A DNA stretch of 64,000 nucleotides from Apoderus coryli (Eukaryota; Arthropoda; Insecta; Coleoptera; Attelabidae): contig OU452213.1 in assembly GCA_911728435.2 (NCBI GenBank), forward strand, positions 2,459,834-2,523,833, in the 5' to 3' direction. Shown here piece by piece: positions 44,460 through 56,460 of this stretch. The notes beneath the pieces were generated by a model that saw only the letters and a list, made by a program, of their open reading frames with translations, was not told the DNA's origin and did no database searches. Every line of letters starts with the position of its first letter. Position 1 is the first letter of the stretch. A program made the position numbers and the translations under genes.

Positions 44460-46545
44460 GTCGTCTCGTCACTGTTCCAATTTTTAAACAACGATCAAAA
44501 AAATATTCCTATCCCTGTTGGTATTCCTTGGATCACATAAGGGATATTAAAGAGAAACATAAATGCCTATGCAGGTGGAAGACCTCTGGAGCACCGCACT
44601 ACTTGTCTAAGTTCAGGTTATTAAGATCAAGGATAAAGATAGAAATATAAAATATATAAATCGCATTCAACACTCAATAAGAGACGATGCGACACACCTT
44701 TGGAGGTTTGTTCAGAATAAAAAAACAAAGGTCACGTATTCCTGGTGTTATGTTTGACGAGCAGGGCACTGAAATATCAGATCCAATAAATATCGTTTCC
44801 GGATTTGCCAATTATTTTCGTAGTGTCTATGTTGATTCGATAAGCCAGGACTATGCTGAGACTTTTAACAGTGATGATCTGGTAGATGTGGGGAGCTTGG
44901 ATATGGAAGATATTCTAAGTGCTCTGAAAAGTCTAAAACCGAAGATGACTGCAGGTATAGATAACCTACCCGCGATGGTGGTTAAAGATTGTGCTTATGC
45001 ATTTGTGGAACCATTGTATTACATTTTTTATTTATCCCTGCGGTCCAACTTGTTTCCTGACTACTGGAAGATAGCTCGTATATGTCCTATATTAGGAGAT
45101 ATTAACAGAATAGAAAACTATCGACCTATTTCAATTCTTCCTAATTTCGCAAAGGTTTTTGAAATTGCTCTGCACAATAAGTTATTTGGGTAAATAAAAC
45201 ATAGGCTAGTTTACCAGCAACGTGGGTTCATTAAGGGTCGTTCTACGGTGACCAATCTAACCACTTTCCTGCAGGATGTAATTCTGGATGTCGGTCGAAA
45301 TTTGCAAGTCGACGCAATCTATAATGACTTTTCCAAGGCGTTCGATAAGATTGATCATTCCCTGATTCAACAGAAGATGTACGACATTGGCTTCGGCAGG
45401 AATCTGATATCTTTTTTTCAGTCCTATCTGGGAGCAAGGCAACAATTTGTTGAATACAATGGATTCAGTTCAAGTTCATTCACAGCCTCAAGTGGAACTC
45501 CGCAGGGCAGTACGTGGGCTCCTCTTCTTTTTGCAATATTCGTAAACGATATTGGCTCTGGTTTCAATAGCAATTATTTGTGGTTTGCGGATGATTTAAA
45601 ATTGTATCGCACTGTTGTTTGTGAGAACGATTGCGCACAGCTTCAAACAGATCTGTGTCGGCTCTCAGAATGGTGTGATCTAAATAGACTTCCTCTAAAT
45701 CTGAACAAATGTAAGTCGGTGACATTTACAAGACGTCAAGATCCGTTTTTGCGAAACTAAACCATCCATAATTCAAATTTGGAACGCTGCGCTTTAATCA
45801 AAGATCTTGGTGTATACTTGGATGGTGATTTATCTTTCAATTACCACATTGAGCAAGTTTCTGCTAATGCTTTGCGAATGTTAGGATTTATTTTTAGACA
45901 GACCAGAGAATTCAACAACATGGACGGCCTGAAAAGTCTCTATTTCGCCTTTGCGACACACACAATGTTATTTGTGTCTATTTTGGAATTCGCTACAATC
46001 ATTTGGTCGCCCATCTACCGTGTTCATATACAGAGATTGGAGAGTATCCAACGTAAGTTTTTAAAATATTTGTCATTTAAAATTGATGGATATTTTCCTC
46101 CTCGTGGGTGTGATCACGGCCTGTTACTGGCAAGGTTTGGATTTCGGCCGTTAGCCGAGAGACGCATCTTCGCGTCTCAGATCTTTCTTTTTTAGGTTGA
46201 TCAACAATATGTTCCTCGGATGCTTCAGCGGCTATGCGGTTTCGTGTCCCTAGGGTTCACTCTAGAAGCGTTAGTTTGTTTTGGGTGCCACAGATTCGTT
46301 CTAATTATGAATCTAAAGCACCGCTATTTCGGGCTTGTAAATACAGCAACCGATTTGTTATGAATGAAAACGTTGATTTTTTTAATGTATCGCTTGATTC
46401 TTTTAAGAAAAGTTTAGAGACATGTTTGCGGGCTACTGATTTGTATTTGTTTTGATGAATTATGTTCATGTGTTAATTATTTATTGTTATTATTAATTGT
46501 TCTTGTAATCCTATGTAAATTATAAAACAGGGGAATTAAAAATTT
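44460..46545 (+). mobile_element. Jockey-like LINE (family 1, copy 4, longest)
   Basis: Covers the linker (DIKEKHKCLCRWKTSGAPHY, SKFRLLRSRIKIEI), then IPGVMFDEQGTEISDPINIV, the fingers (KPKMTAGIDNLPAMVVKDCA), RICPILGDINRIENYRPISI, RGFIKGRSTVTNL, AIYNDFSKAFDKIDHS (D of the usual TDFSKAFD changed to N-D order but Asp kept), [20 protein letters not shown], the catalytic WFADDLKLY, the thumb, and the C terminus (PQIRSNYESKAPLFRACKYS, FFNVSLDSFKKSL). Stops at 44,650, 45,192, 45,758 and 46,192, plus small insertions such as THTMLF near 45,960, disable it. The endonuclease is absent. Confidence 0.9.
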
Positions 46546-47210
46546 AAATTAATACAGTTTTGTATTTGCCAAAGAAATCAGCCATCCTATACATGAAATT
46601 AAATAAGTTTTGATATTTTTTCTGCTTCTCAAATTGGTATAATACGAGTTCTGAATTTGTCTGTATAGGTTACGTGTGAATTTCCAAATCAATTAGGAGG
46701 TATTGATCGGTTGGATTTTAAGGTGGCAAAAGGAAAAGGTATTTTAATGGTGTAACGACACACACAAACTTTTCAAGGATGCAGTGCGATGAATGTTGAT
46801 GATCACCGATCATGAGGTGTTTTCGTTAAGCTATACAGAAAAAAAAAACGATTAAAAGTAAAGTGAGAAATGCAACAAACAGTCTCACACGAAAATTACG
46901 TTTTGCTAAATTGTATTGTCGGGCAACTTCTTCCAATTAGTGCGAATAATTGTTTCTATCTCGTAACAAAGACAACAAACCTTCTAAATAATCAAAGATA
47001 CTGGCAAATATTACCTTCTAATGCATTACAATTTGGCGCAGTCAAATTAAATCGTCACTGATTTTTAGTCGAATTTTTTGTTAGGTTTGTTGAAAATGTT
47101 TTAATGTTTATCTCGAAAACCAGGCAACATATGAAAAAAATACAAGAGATAGAAAAGTTGTAGTTTTAGTTCCTTTCTCTCAAAACAATATCGAAATTAA
47201 ATTACAGTCA
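46546..47210. other. No gene recognised
   Basis: AT-rich; a 63-codon frame at 46,870-47,061 has no recognisable motif. Confidence 0.35.
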
Positions 47211-47212
47211 GT

Positions 47213-47270
47213 GGCGTACATTTTTTTTTAAATAATTTGTATTAAGTTGCCCCCCTAACGCCACTGGACT
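47213..47270. repeat. Short MITE with CAGTGGCG ends
   Basis: Runs from cagtggcgtac to cgccactg across about 50 bp. The same terminus occurs in the arrays at 48.5-49.7 and 50.5-51.9 kb. Confidence 0.6.
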
Positions 47271-47439
47271 GACTAATTTTGATCTAGTTAGGGCCATATA
47301 AGCTCCATATTTCTAGCGACAACCCTGACAAATTTCAAAGAAATCGATAGGGAGGTATTTCAATTAATTTAAAAAAACCGTTAATTGCAAAAAAACTTGA
47401 AAACCTGTATAGGCAGAGACAACTTTAGGCATTAGTGGG

Positions 47440-48112
47440 ACCAGCATACATTCAATATTGCATAAACATTTGACTGTCAAAAAAATCTGTTCGCGTTGGA
47501 TCCCACACAATTTGTCAAACGCTCAAAAAAAGGTTCGTGTCGATTGGTCGAAAGAAATGCTCAAAGAATACGATCGCGGTGCTTCGAAACACGTCTGTGA
47601 CATCGTGACAGGTGATGAATCGTGGATTTACGCGTATGAGCCCGAAAGTAAACAGCCGTCGACTGTGTTAAGATGAGCCAAATCCAACAAAAGTTGTTCG
47701 CGCACGAAGCACTTCCAAGCAAATGGTCGTCTATTTTTTCGGAAACACTGGACATGTCGCAACCGTCCCACTAGAACATCGCAGAACAGTCAATTCTGAG
47801 TGGTACACAATCATTTGTTTGCCAGTTGTCTTCCAAGAAATCAGGAAAACCAACCGACGAAGACGGATGACTCTTCACCACGACAATGCGAGCTCTCAAA
47901 CATCGGCTGAAACAACTGCATTTTTGAGCACCCAAAACATCGATTTGAGGAGTCATCCGCCGTATAGTCCTGACTTGGCACCGAATGACTTCTTTTTATT
48001 CCCAATACCTCAATCAGAGTGGCAAAAGTGCTTCGACGATTGCTTCAAACGCATGCCAAAGTGTATAGATCTTCATGGGGAATATTTTCAAAAACAATAA
48101 AGTGATTTTCGA
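47440..48112 (+). pseudogene. mariner transposase, second family, copy 1 (plus strand)
   Basis: Starts in the middle of the protein (HKHLTVKKICSRWIPHNLS), then GDESW (catalytic D1), HHDNAS (D2) and SPDLAPNDFFLF (D3) with 34 residues between D2 and D3, and ends KCIDLHGEYFQKQ with a stop at 48,098. A small deletion and frameshift near 47,668 (between KQPST and DEPNPT) splits it. A deletion of about 28 codons joins FLFP directly to IPQSEWQKC. The N-terminal DNA-binding part is absent. Mauritiana-like by its residues, which is an inference. Confidence 0.85.
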
Positions 48113-48544
48113 TGATTTATGGGTGGTCGAATCTGTTTCTGTGTTGCTTATCAGTAAAAGTTTCTTTTCTCATTAGCCTAACTATATAATAAATATATTT
48201 TATTTTTTATTTGTAGATATGTATAAACGATAATAAATAACAATTTTAATAACTTTGATTAGAGTTTGAAAAATATCATTAATTTGTTTCGGAATTACTT
48301 GGCAATTTATTATTATATTTATTGTTTTTGTTTAAACAAAATGAAATTAAATTTTTAATGGAATATTAAGATTAGAACTTGATAAACTTTAAACTACATG
48401 TGTAAGCGATATAAATAAATTTATTTGGCTATTAATAATAATTATTGGCTGTTTTTGTATTTATCTAATAAAGCAGCTATACAAACTTTGCTTTGACAGT
48501 TTTTTTACCTTTAATTTTCCGAAGGAAAATTAAACACAAAACGA
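48113..48544. other. No gene recognised
   Basis: AT-rich sequence after the mariner copy. Confidence 0.35.
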
Positions 48545-49725
48545 ATTTGAGTTTAATTTTTTTTTTTCAGCAATATATATATATCATTCGGTATATTAAT
48601 TTTTAACTTGCAATCGGTGTGTCCAACGAAAAAATGTAAAGAGCCTTTTTTTGTAGTAAATTGAACAAGAATTCTAGAAATAATTTTTGCTTCTGAAAAA
48701 ACCAGTGGCATACCATATTTTTCAGTAAATATATGCGAAGATGTGTCCCTACGCACGCCACTGGTGGAAGTAAAATAATAATTTTTGCGTAAAAAGATGT
48801 ATCTCAATTATTTATCTAAAGCTGCCAAATTTCCTTTAAATATCTAAACTAGTTTTAAAAATATTTTTAAATTTCTTATTTTCGTTTTTGCTAATTTTTC
48901 TTTTTTTCAGAAATCAATAGGTATTTTAATTTTTTACTGGCAAACAATGCGTCAAACCAAAAAAAGCAAAGAGCCTACTGTTGTTGTATATTGAACAAGG
49001 ATTCTAGAAATAATCTTTGCTTCTGTAAAAATCAGTAGCGTACCATATTTTTGAGTAAAATTGTGCTAAGATGTGTCCGTACGCACGCCACTGGTGGAAG
49101 TAAAATAATAGTTTTTGCGTAAAAAGATGTATCTAAATTATTTATCCAAACATGCCAAATTTCATTCAAATATCGAAAGTAGTTTAAAAAATATTTTAAA
49201 ATATCTTATTTTCGTTTAATTTTTTTTCAAAAATCATTACGTATTTTAATTTTTTACTGGCAAACGGTGTGTCAAACGAAAAAAAGTAAAGAGCCTTTTT
49301 TTGTTGTAAATTGAACAAGGATTCTAGAAAGAATTTTTGCTTCTGAAAAAACCAGTGGCATCCCATATTTTTGAGTAAAATTGTGCTAAGATGTGTCCGT
49401 ACGCACGCCACTGGTGGAAATAAATTAATAATTTTTGCGTAAAAAGATGTATCTCAATTATTTATCAAAACGTGCCAAATTTCATTCAAATATTGAAAGT
49501 AGTTTTAAAAATATTTTTAAATTTCTTATTCTCGTTTTGTTTAATTTTTTTTTCAGATATCAATCGGTATATTAATTTTTTACTTGCAAACGGTATGTCA
49601 AACAAAAAAACGTAAAGAGCCTTTTTTTGTTGCGAATTGAACAAGGATTCTAGACGTAATTTTTGCTTTTTGAAAAATCAGTGGCGTGCAATATTTTTCA
49701 TTAAAATAAAATTGATTTCATAATG
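48545..49725. repeat. Tandem array, 320-330-bp unit, about 3.5 copies
   Basis: The phrase acgcacgccactggtgg is at 48,751, 49,081 and 49,401 (spacings 330 and 320). Each unit holds cagtggc and gccactgg, facing each other, i.e. a short inverted pair inside the unit, as well as cgtaaaaagatgtatct and gagcctttttttgttg. The last unit is partial, ending with cagtggcgtgcaa near 49,690. Confidence 0.85.
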
Positions 49726-50500
49726 TTTCTTGTACACTAAACCATTTCCTGATTGATCATTCTACGTTCGTATGCCATATTTAATCTAATATTATTATGT
49801 GCGACAAAAAGGTCAATTTAATTTCAGATAAAGTGATTTATAACATATAAACTTCGGTGCCTTATTATTTATTTCTATGTGTGTGGGTATTTGTAGCTGA
49901 TAAAACATTAATTAATATTCTGTTGTATTATTTTTATTTTGATGTTATTTAATTGCATAATTATTGTTATTATAAGAACAATCTGGCACAAAAAATATCC
50001 ACTTGACAACTCAAAATGCGTAACAAATGCGAGCTTTAAAGGTTTTCAAGGGTTCTCATTCATAGTATTAGAGAATAATACCATACCAATGAACAAAATA
50101 ATCAATAGAGGGACAAAATAAGTCAAAAGAAGCATATCGAAACAATTTTAAAAAGGCGAAGATGACACTGAAACCGCTTTGTTGAATTCAAGAGCTTTTT
50201 GAATAGAAGAAGTGAATCTGTGGTAGGTAACGTACAATTATTATTAAACGTGTATTGTGTTTTTATTTTTATTAGCTTATATACTTGAAAATGGGAAATA
50301 CTACACACCTTTTCCATATTATACTAAATTTGGCAGAATGATGAATGTGTAAATTATTGTTCATTCAGTATTTAGAAAAAAAGTCTATTAAATTCTCGTT
50401 TTGGAATTTATTGTCAAGCTGATCGGTTGTTCGAACGACAACGGGTGCTTCTACAGATACAGGGTGTGTCTATATTGGACCGACAACACTTTACCACAGA
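49726..50500. other. No gene recognised
   Basis: AT-rich; contains acagggtgtgtct at about 50,459. A 60-codon frame at 49,939-50,121 has no motif. Confidence 0.35.
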
Positions 50501-50504
50501 AAGC

Positions 50505-51880
50505 CCTCGCTGATTGTTTTGCATTTTGATATAGAGACACTTTGTATCCCTCTGCTTCTTACGTCACTGGATTAAATATATTTTCTTATTTTTTTTTAAA
50601 TTCCCTGTTCATTTTTGCTTAAAAAAGTAGTAACTCTTTATGGGTCTAAAGTGAACGGTTTTGCGGGAATTTGGCTCTAAACTAAAGTCTGCAAGTGCCT
50701 GAGATGCTGTGTAACAATACATCAATTTCGAAAATTTGCCATAATTCAAAAACGCCTTTATATATTTTTTTAAAATTTCATGACCAATATGTTCTTTAAA
50801 AAAGTCATATTCTGACATAAGCAATGTTTTTAAAAAATTAACCAGTGGCGTGCTATAGGGGTTAGTGACACTTTTTATCCCCCTATTTTTTACGCCGCTG
50901 GAATAAATATATATTTTTATTTTTTTTTTTAATTCCCTGTTCATTTTTGCTTAAAAAAGTAATAACTCTTTATGGGTCTCAAGTGAACGGTTCTGCAGGA
51001 ATTTGCCTTCAAACTAAAGTCTGCAAGTGCCTGAGCTGCTGTGTAACAATACATCAATTTCGAAAATTTGCCATAATTCAAAAACGCCTTTATATATTTT
51101 TTTAAAATTTCATGAACAATATTTTCTTTAAAAAAGTCATATTTTGACACAAGCAATGTTTTTAAAAAATTAACCAGTGGGGTGCTATAGGGGTTAGTGA
51201 CACTTTTTATCCCCCTATTTTTTACGCCACTGGAGTAAATATATCTTTTTATTTTTTTTTTCAATTCCCTGTTTATTTTTTGTTAAAAAAGTAGCTTTTT
51301 ATGGGTCTAAAGTGAACGGTTTTGCAGGAATTTGGCTCTAAACTAAAGTCTGCAAGTACCTGAGAATATTGCATAACTTTTGAAAATTAGCCATAATTCA
51401 AAAACGCCTATGAATATTTTGTTAAAATTTCGTGACCGCTATGGTCATTAAAAAAGTCATATTTCGACATAAACAATAATTTTTAAAAATTAACCAGTGG
51501 CGTGCTATAGGGGTTAGTGACACTTTTTATCCCCCTATATTTTACGCCACTGGAATATATATTTCTTTTGTTTTATTTTTTAATTCCCTGTTCATTTTTG
51601 CGTAAAAAAGTACTAAAGTTTTATGGATCTAAAGTGAACGGTTTTGCAGGAATTTGGCTCTAAACAAAAGTCTGCAAGTAAAGTTAAAAGTAGAAACATT
51701 TGTGAAAAAATGCAGACTTTAGTGTCGAAGCAAATTCCTGCCAAACTGTTCACTTGAGACCCATAAGAAGTTATTACTTTTTTAAGCAAAATTGAACAAG
51801 GAATTTAAAAAAAACCAAAAAAATAAATTTATTCCAGTGGCGTAAAAAATAGGGGATAAAAAGTTTCACTAACTAAGCCA
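50505..51880. repeat. Tandem array, 318-332-bp unit, with inverted last unit
   Basis: The phrase ttccctgttcatttttgc (or gttta) is at about 50,601, 50,933, 51,265 and 51,583: spacings 332, 332 and 318. Units carry aaccagtggcgtgctatag and ttacgccactgg. From about 51,720 the sequence turns round: tttagtgtcgaagcaaattcctgcc, gttcacttgagacccata and ccagtggcgtaaaaaatag are inverted copies of the left flank. The array therefore sits between inverted termini, like an expanded MITE. Minus-strand frames of 107-111 codons in two units are chance products of the repeat. Confidence 0.88.
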
Positions 51881-53027
51881 AAAATATACAAAAATGCACA
51901 AGCGACGAACTTCGTGAAGAAAATAACAATGTGACTTTCGGTTTTAAATTGCCCGTTTTTATAGATAAACAGAAATATATACAGGGTAATTCCATATGTG
52001 TTTATTATGAAACTCCTGTATATTATTAATTATTTTGTTGCTGACGTTTTCTATCTATCGTATCATAAGTGAAATTTGACAACATTGTACAACGTAATTA
52101 AGCATAATATTAAGTAGATACAAAATGGGGTGTTAAATACAATTACCTCCCTTTCACTCCATTTAAAGCATCATATCCTATATAGGGGTTGTGTTTGTAT
52201 GATTTCTACGTTAAACTGGTGTGACAAAACATCCCCCTTTTTGCCATATAGATAGCGATTTTTTCCTCTCACCCCAGGAACGAATAATATGCTGCTATGA
52301 TAGAGAAATTATCAGTTGAACGCGCCATTAACCAGTTTATATATGACTGGCAATTATTACCCATTAAATAAAAGGTTATTGCCAATTTTGTTGGTAATGT
52401 GCATGTGAGTCTATATGGATAGAAATTTTCAACGTGTATAAAGTATGATTTATAATTATTTGTTTTTATTTTTCAACGTTTCGAGAATCATTGTTAGGTT
52501 TGAAGGTTCTATGAAAAATATTATTTTTGTGCCCCCCTGATATATTTTGGCATGTGCCTACTTATAATACACATATTTCCTACACAATGTTTAACGCCAC
52601 ATTTTTTTTTTGTACGCATGTGATGTTTTCGAAAACATTAGTCTAATTAACGCTGTGCAAACTGCCCATTTCCCTTAATTAAGCAGAAAGAAAACATGTC
52701 ATTCTACAACATAATAGACTGGTTAGTTAGTTTTTGAAATATAATGTGTCCTATCTGTCTCTTATAATCTATATTAGGTAGGTTTATACCTATTTATTAT
52801 TAACAGAGCAAAGCGACCGTGGAATTTCCATTTCCAACATGTCTCTATTTCCTTTTATGAATTATTATATAGCTATTTGTGAATGGGGCATTAGTTAGAG
52901 GGTAGATTTATAAGGAATTTTTGAAATGTGGTGTTCGTTGAAGTAGGGTCTATAACTTTTATATCAGAAATGATATATAAAATCAATCCAAGGTTTTTCT
53001 TAAAGAAAACATATTTAAAGTTTTCAG
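51881..53027. other. No gene recognised
   Basis: Contains one atatacagggtaattcc motif near 51,978. The rest is unassigned. Confidence 0.35.
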
Positions 53028-53103
53028 GTGGGAATTGAACTCACACCTCTCGCTATCCCGGCATATGCTTTTACAATTAAGCTACCGAAGCACTTATGCG
53101 TTC
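53028..53103 (-). other. tRNA-like sequence, probably a tRNA-derived repeat
   Basis: On the minus strand it reads TCGGTAGCTTAATTG (A-box-like), AGCATATGCCGGGATAGC, then GTGAGTTCAATTCCCAC (B-box and T-arm-like). The D-arm and T-arm are fair, but I cannot fold a 5-bp anticodon stem and the acceptor arm is poor. It is more likely a tRNA-derived SINE head or a tRNA pseudogene than a working tRNA. Confidence 0.4.
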
Positions 53104-53534
53104 TAAACCAAATGATCCCTAACAGAGAAGTTAAATGTGTTACATTTCGTCACGAGAGCAATAACCAGATTTTAAGCGTTCATTATTTTTGAACTACACT
53201 GTATAATATACGCTTTGTATCCCACTTAAAATAAGTGAGTCATTAAAATATTTGTAAAGACATTATTAAGATAACTTTTTATTGCTTATATATTATGTTA
53301 TTTACTTTTTAAAGTTAACATTTGTAAATGTGTAATAAAATTTTATCGCGGCCGTTCTCGTTGGTAAGATAATTCTCTAATAGGAATGAATATGTTACCA
53401 GCTTCGACTTTTACTCGGTAGGTACTACAGGGGCTTTATTTCCTTTTTGGCTTTGACTATTATTGATTGAAATAAATTTAGTTCAGCTAGTTTTGGAAGA
53501 TAGTAATTGGATTGTATACAGGGTAAGTTCTGTG
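53104..53534. other. No gene recognised
   Basis: AT-rich; nothing identified. Confidence 0.35.
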
Positions 53535-54262
53535 GCCACTAACGTGGTTTTCCTGATTTCTTGGAAGACAACTGGCAAACAAGTGGTTGAGTACCACTCA
53601 GAATTGACTGTTCTGCGTTGTTCTAGTGGGACGGTTGCGACATGTCCAGTGTTTCCGAAAAAACAGACGACCATTTGCTTGGAAGTGCTTCGTGCGCGAA
53701 CAACTTTTGTTGGATTTGGCTCATCTTGAAACACCCATATAGTCGACTGCTGTTTACTTTCGGGCTCATACGCGTAAATCCACGATTCATCACCTGTCAC
53801 GATGTCATAGACGTGTTTCGAAGCACCACGATTGTATTCTTTGAGCATTTCTTTCGACCAATCGACACGAACCTTTTTTTGAGCGATTGACAAATTGTGT
53901 GGGATCCAACGCGAACAAATTTTTTTAACAGTCAAATGTTTATGTAATATTGAATGTATGCTGGTCCCACTACTGTCTAAGGTTGTCTCAATCTCTTGAT
54001 AGGTCACATGACGATCTTGCAATATCAGTTCTTGCACAGCATCAATGGTTTTCGGAACAACAACTGATTTTGGACGACCTTCACGAAATTCGTCTTGGAG
54101 TGAACTACGACCACGATTGAATTCACCATACCATCGATAAACACTGGTCCTTGTTGGAGCTTCAATATTCCCAAAAATTGAATTAAGTTCATCGCACGAA
54201 AATGTTTCGTGAATTTTTTTTTAATTTCATCGGAAATACCTGTTAAACAAGTTTTAGTCAAT
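53535..54262 (-). pseudogene. mariner transposase, second family, copy 2 (minus strand)
   Basis: The N-terminal half of the family at 47.4 kb. Pieces seen: TGISDEIKKKFTKHF and, in a shifted frame, YRWYGEFNRGRSSLQDEFREG followed by PKSVVVPKTIDAVQELILQ (helix-turn-helix region); then QDRHVTYQEIETTLDSSGTS, HKHLTVKKICSRWIPHNLS, VTGDESWIYAYEPESKQQST with the first catalytic Asp, and KQMVVCFFGNTGHVATVPLE. It stops matching after EIRKTT, so the second and third catalytic Asp are missing. Frameshift near 54,200. Confidence 0.85.
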
Positions 54263-54469
54263 AAATATACAGGCGGAATTGAGTTCTATGGAAAAACTTA
54301 TATAAGAAACCGTTTAAACATTTTCGAGTAAAATGTAATATAGGTCAACTTTCTATACATTTATTTCCGTGTAGGTATCTGTTAATAATAATTGTATAGG
54401 TTTGGGCGCTTATAAATATTTGAAAATTGCAAGTAGCATATTATATTCTTTATTTTGAATAAGTACAAC
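54263..54469. other. No gene recognised
   Basis: AT-rich; nothing identified. Confidence 0.3.
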
Positions 54470-54525
54470 AATGGTGGCCAAGTATAGATCCTTGTGGAAC
54501 TCCTCTCACTGACGTGCACAAATAA
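54470..54525 (-). pseudogene. Reverse-transcriptase motif remnant
   Basis: Minus-strand codons read TSVRGVPQGSILG, the LINE reverse-transcriptase block. The frame is lost immediately afterwards (GHHCCTYSK). A tiny LINE remnant; motif match only. Confidence 0.4.
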
Positions 54526-54726
54526 ATAAGGAGGAATAACATATTATAACACCATATGTCTTGGTATATGAGACAGACAAAGACAAACATTAATATAATA
54601 TGGTATTCTGTACCTACACGGAAAAAAATCAATTCATTAACAGAATAAAGCAATTAATAAATTTAGTGCATTTCGCTTTTTAGATTATTATTTTGAGTTG
54701 CATAAAGATACGTTTAAATAAATCAA

Positions 54727-54749
54727 GGAACTTTAGAGTTCATCATCAG
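54727..54749 (-). ncRNA. Hammerhead-ribozyme-like core (d), degenerate
   Basis: Minus strand: CTGATGA (54,749-54,743) then TGAACTCTAAAGTTCC, which folds as a 5-bp stem GAACT/AGTTC. The GAAA block expected next is absent; an AAACGTATC segment appears 11 bases later, suggesting an inserted stretch. Weak on its own. Confidence 0.2.
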
Positions 54750-55689
54750 GCTGCAATAAATAACTAACAAACTAAGTATGTTGTTGTTTATTCATGAAAA
54801 GATACTGTAACAAATTTCTTCCTGTGTTATTTGCCTATTGATAATGCTGCTTGTTTCTCTGTTTTGGAGGTTAAAAATAATCCTCACTACCTCAAACGAG
54901 ATGTTAAACTAATAGTTATTGAACAATGTGATCAAATTGTTGATTTTGATCCCAGAAGTAATTTCTTATTCAGTTAAAATATATTGATAACGAGATTTTG
55001 GAGATGATTTAGAGATAAATCTGTTTAGGACTTGTGTTTAACTTGCACAAAGATGGTTAATAGATAAACGTCACTGTTCTCATCTCACGTCCGCGACAGT
55101 TTTAGAGATAAATCAATGAATAATAAAATCAAACGAGTCGTAAAAGAAGTGCTCATCACAAGTGAAAAACTGAGTGTATATTGAGAAATTCATAATATTG
55201 AAAGAAACAAATTGGTTAAAAATATTTTTCCCCGTGTAGCATTGTAAACGTGTAGAACCGGTAGCTTCTGCTGGCCAATTAGTTGAAGCGAAACGACAGA
55301 ACGGCAAAATGTCACTTAATGAGCTTTGCAAATTGCTTGTTAAATCTATAGCTACCTATATAATACTTGTTTCATTTTATTTTGTGTCTTTGTTTGAGAG
55401 AGCAAAGCTTTGAGCAAAATATATGGTGGTTGGAAGAGGACGACACAAATCAGACGACGAACGCAGCGGCTGCTCTATTCAACCCAACAACTCTTCAATA
55501 TAATAAAATTTAAAATAAACTAACGACTCTCGAGTGGTTCCTCAACTTTTTGGGTTTTTGCTTTTTTAAAATGGTTGCACAGAGTTGGTGCAGAATTTTG
55601 TGGGATTCCTTAATTCACTATAGCATCGATTTGTCTTGCTAAAGCCTAACGTTGCTCAAATCCCACAACATATGAGCTTCATGATCTTT
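54750..55689. other. No gene recognised
   Basis: No open frame of note. A 72-codon minus frame at 55,113-55,331 includes residues NWPAEATGSTRLQCYTG, which look less random, but I cannot name it; the surrounding sequence may be untranslated Penelope-like material. Confidence 0.3.
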
Positions 55690-55810
55690 GTCAGTGCATA
55701 ATTATAGCTTATGTGAAGTAGGGTTAAGTTAGGAAGCATTAGGCTTCAACTTCGCCTATTGTAGTTTTGATTATTACAATAAAGTCTTTTATTATTATTA
55801 TTATTATTAT
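55690..55810 (+). mobile_element. LINE 3' tail (family 4)
   Basis: Contains cttcgcctattgtagtttt, aataaagtctttta and a run of (tta) repeats ending at 55,810. The 3' tail of the LINE at 41,815 (read on its own strand) has the same order: cttcgccttttgtg, aataaagtca, ttatt repeats. Only the 3' untranslated end remains. Confidence 0.65.
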
Positions 55811-56039
55811 ATGCCAAACTGGAACTTTAACCTAACAGATAGTTTCAACGCGAAGATACTACCGCCGTCGTGCCCAATCGGAACGTATGATCCAGAACTT
55901 TCCAAAGAGTGCAGAGACTACAACCAGGTTATTGATGTCTACAAAAGGCAGGCATACGTTGCGCAGACCGTACTAAGCAGAGGAAAGCCGCGTTCATATG
56001 CCCTTCGGTCGTATAGCCCAGGAAGAGACAATCGTGAAA
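55811..56039. other. Unassigned, open in one frame
   Basis: A plus-strand frame of 104 codons (55,811-56,125) has a protein-like start (MPNWNFNLTDSFNAKILPPS, then ECRDYNQVIDVYKRQAYVAQ) but runs into the dispersed repeat at 56,040. It may be a fragment of a captured or transposon-encoded protein. I do not recognise it. Confidence 0.25.
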
Positions 56040-56291
56040 TAATATGTGTTCTATTGCGTAGGAACGCGTTTACGTTGAGCTTAGGCACCTACCCCGGCCG
56101 CCTTCTATCTATTGTAGATAGGTAGGTATACTATTTGTACGAATTTCGATTTGTACGTTAGGTATTTTTGTTAATATTAATGTTTATTCAATACAAATAA
56201 TTTTGTATTTTATTATGTATTGGATTTTTCCTTCATGTCCATTTTTTACTTAATGCCTACCTAATAAAATTACCCACGAGTCGCCACTGAA
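56040..56291 (-). repeat. Dispersed repeat ending cagtggcggctcgtgg, copy 2 (inverted)
   Basis: Inverted copy of 17,384-17,625: gcgtaggaacgcgtttacg, ggcacctaccccggccgcc, and the terminus ttacccacgagtcgccactg at 56,272-56,291. About 40 kb from copy 1. Confidence 0.75.
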
Positions 56292-56460
56292 CCCAACCCA
56301 ACCCAGCGTCGGCGTACGGTCTAATATAATAGAACCACTTCCATTCCTACGGTTCGCCAAATGCTGCCCCCCGTCAACCGCACCCTTCCAAAGAACGTCA
56401 CCATTCAAGGCAGCCCTTAAGGACCCAGCAGCACCTGCCGTGCATAAGACAAGAACCAAA
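56292..56460. other. GC-richer unidentified segment
   Basis: Much richer in G and C than its surroundings (acccaacccaacccagcgtcg, then tgctgccccccgtcaaccgc). A minus-strand frame reads residues LRAALNGDVLWKGAVDGG and QHLANRRNGSG, which resemble material seen near insect LINEs, but I cannot place it. Confidence 0.25.

Noticed and set aside
50609..51264. Two similar minus-strand frames of 107-111 codons as paralogous genes
   Set aside because: They come from successive units of the tandem array and are broken in the other units.
53028..53103. Functional tRNA gene
   Set aside because: A- and B-box-like strings are present, but the anticodon stem and acceptor stem do not fold acceptably; treated as tRNA-derived.
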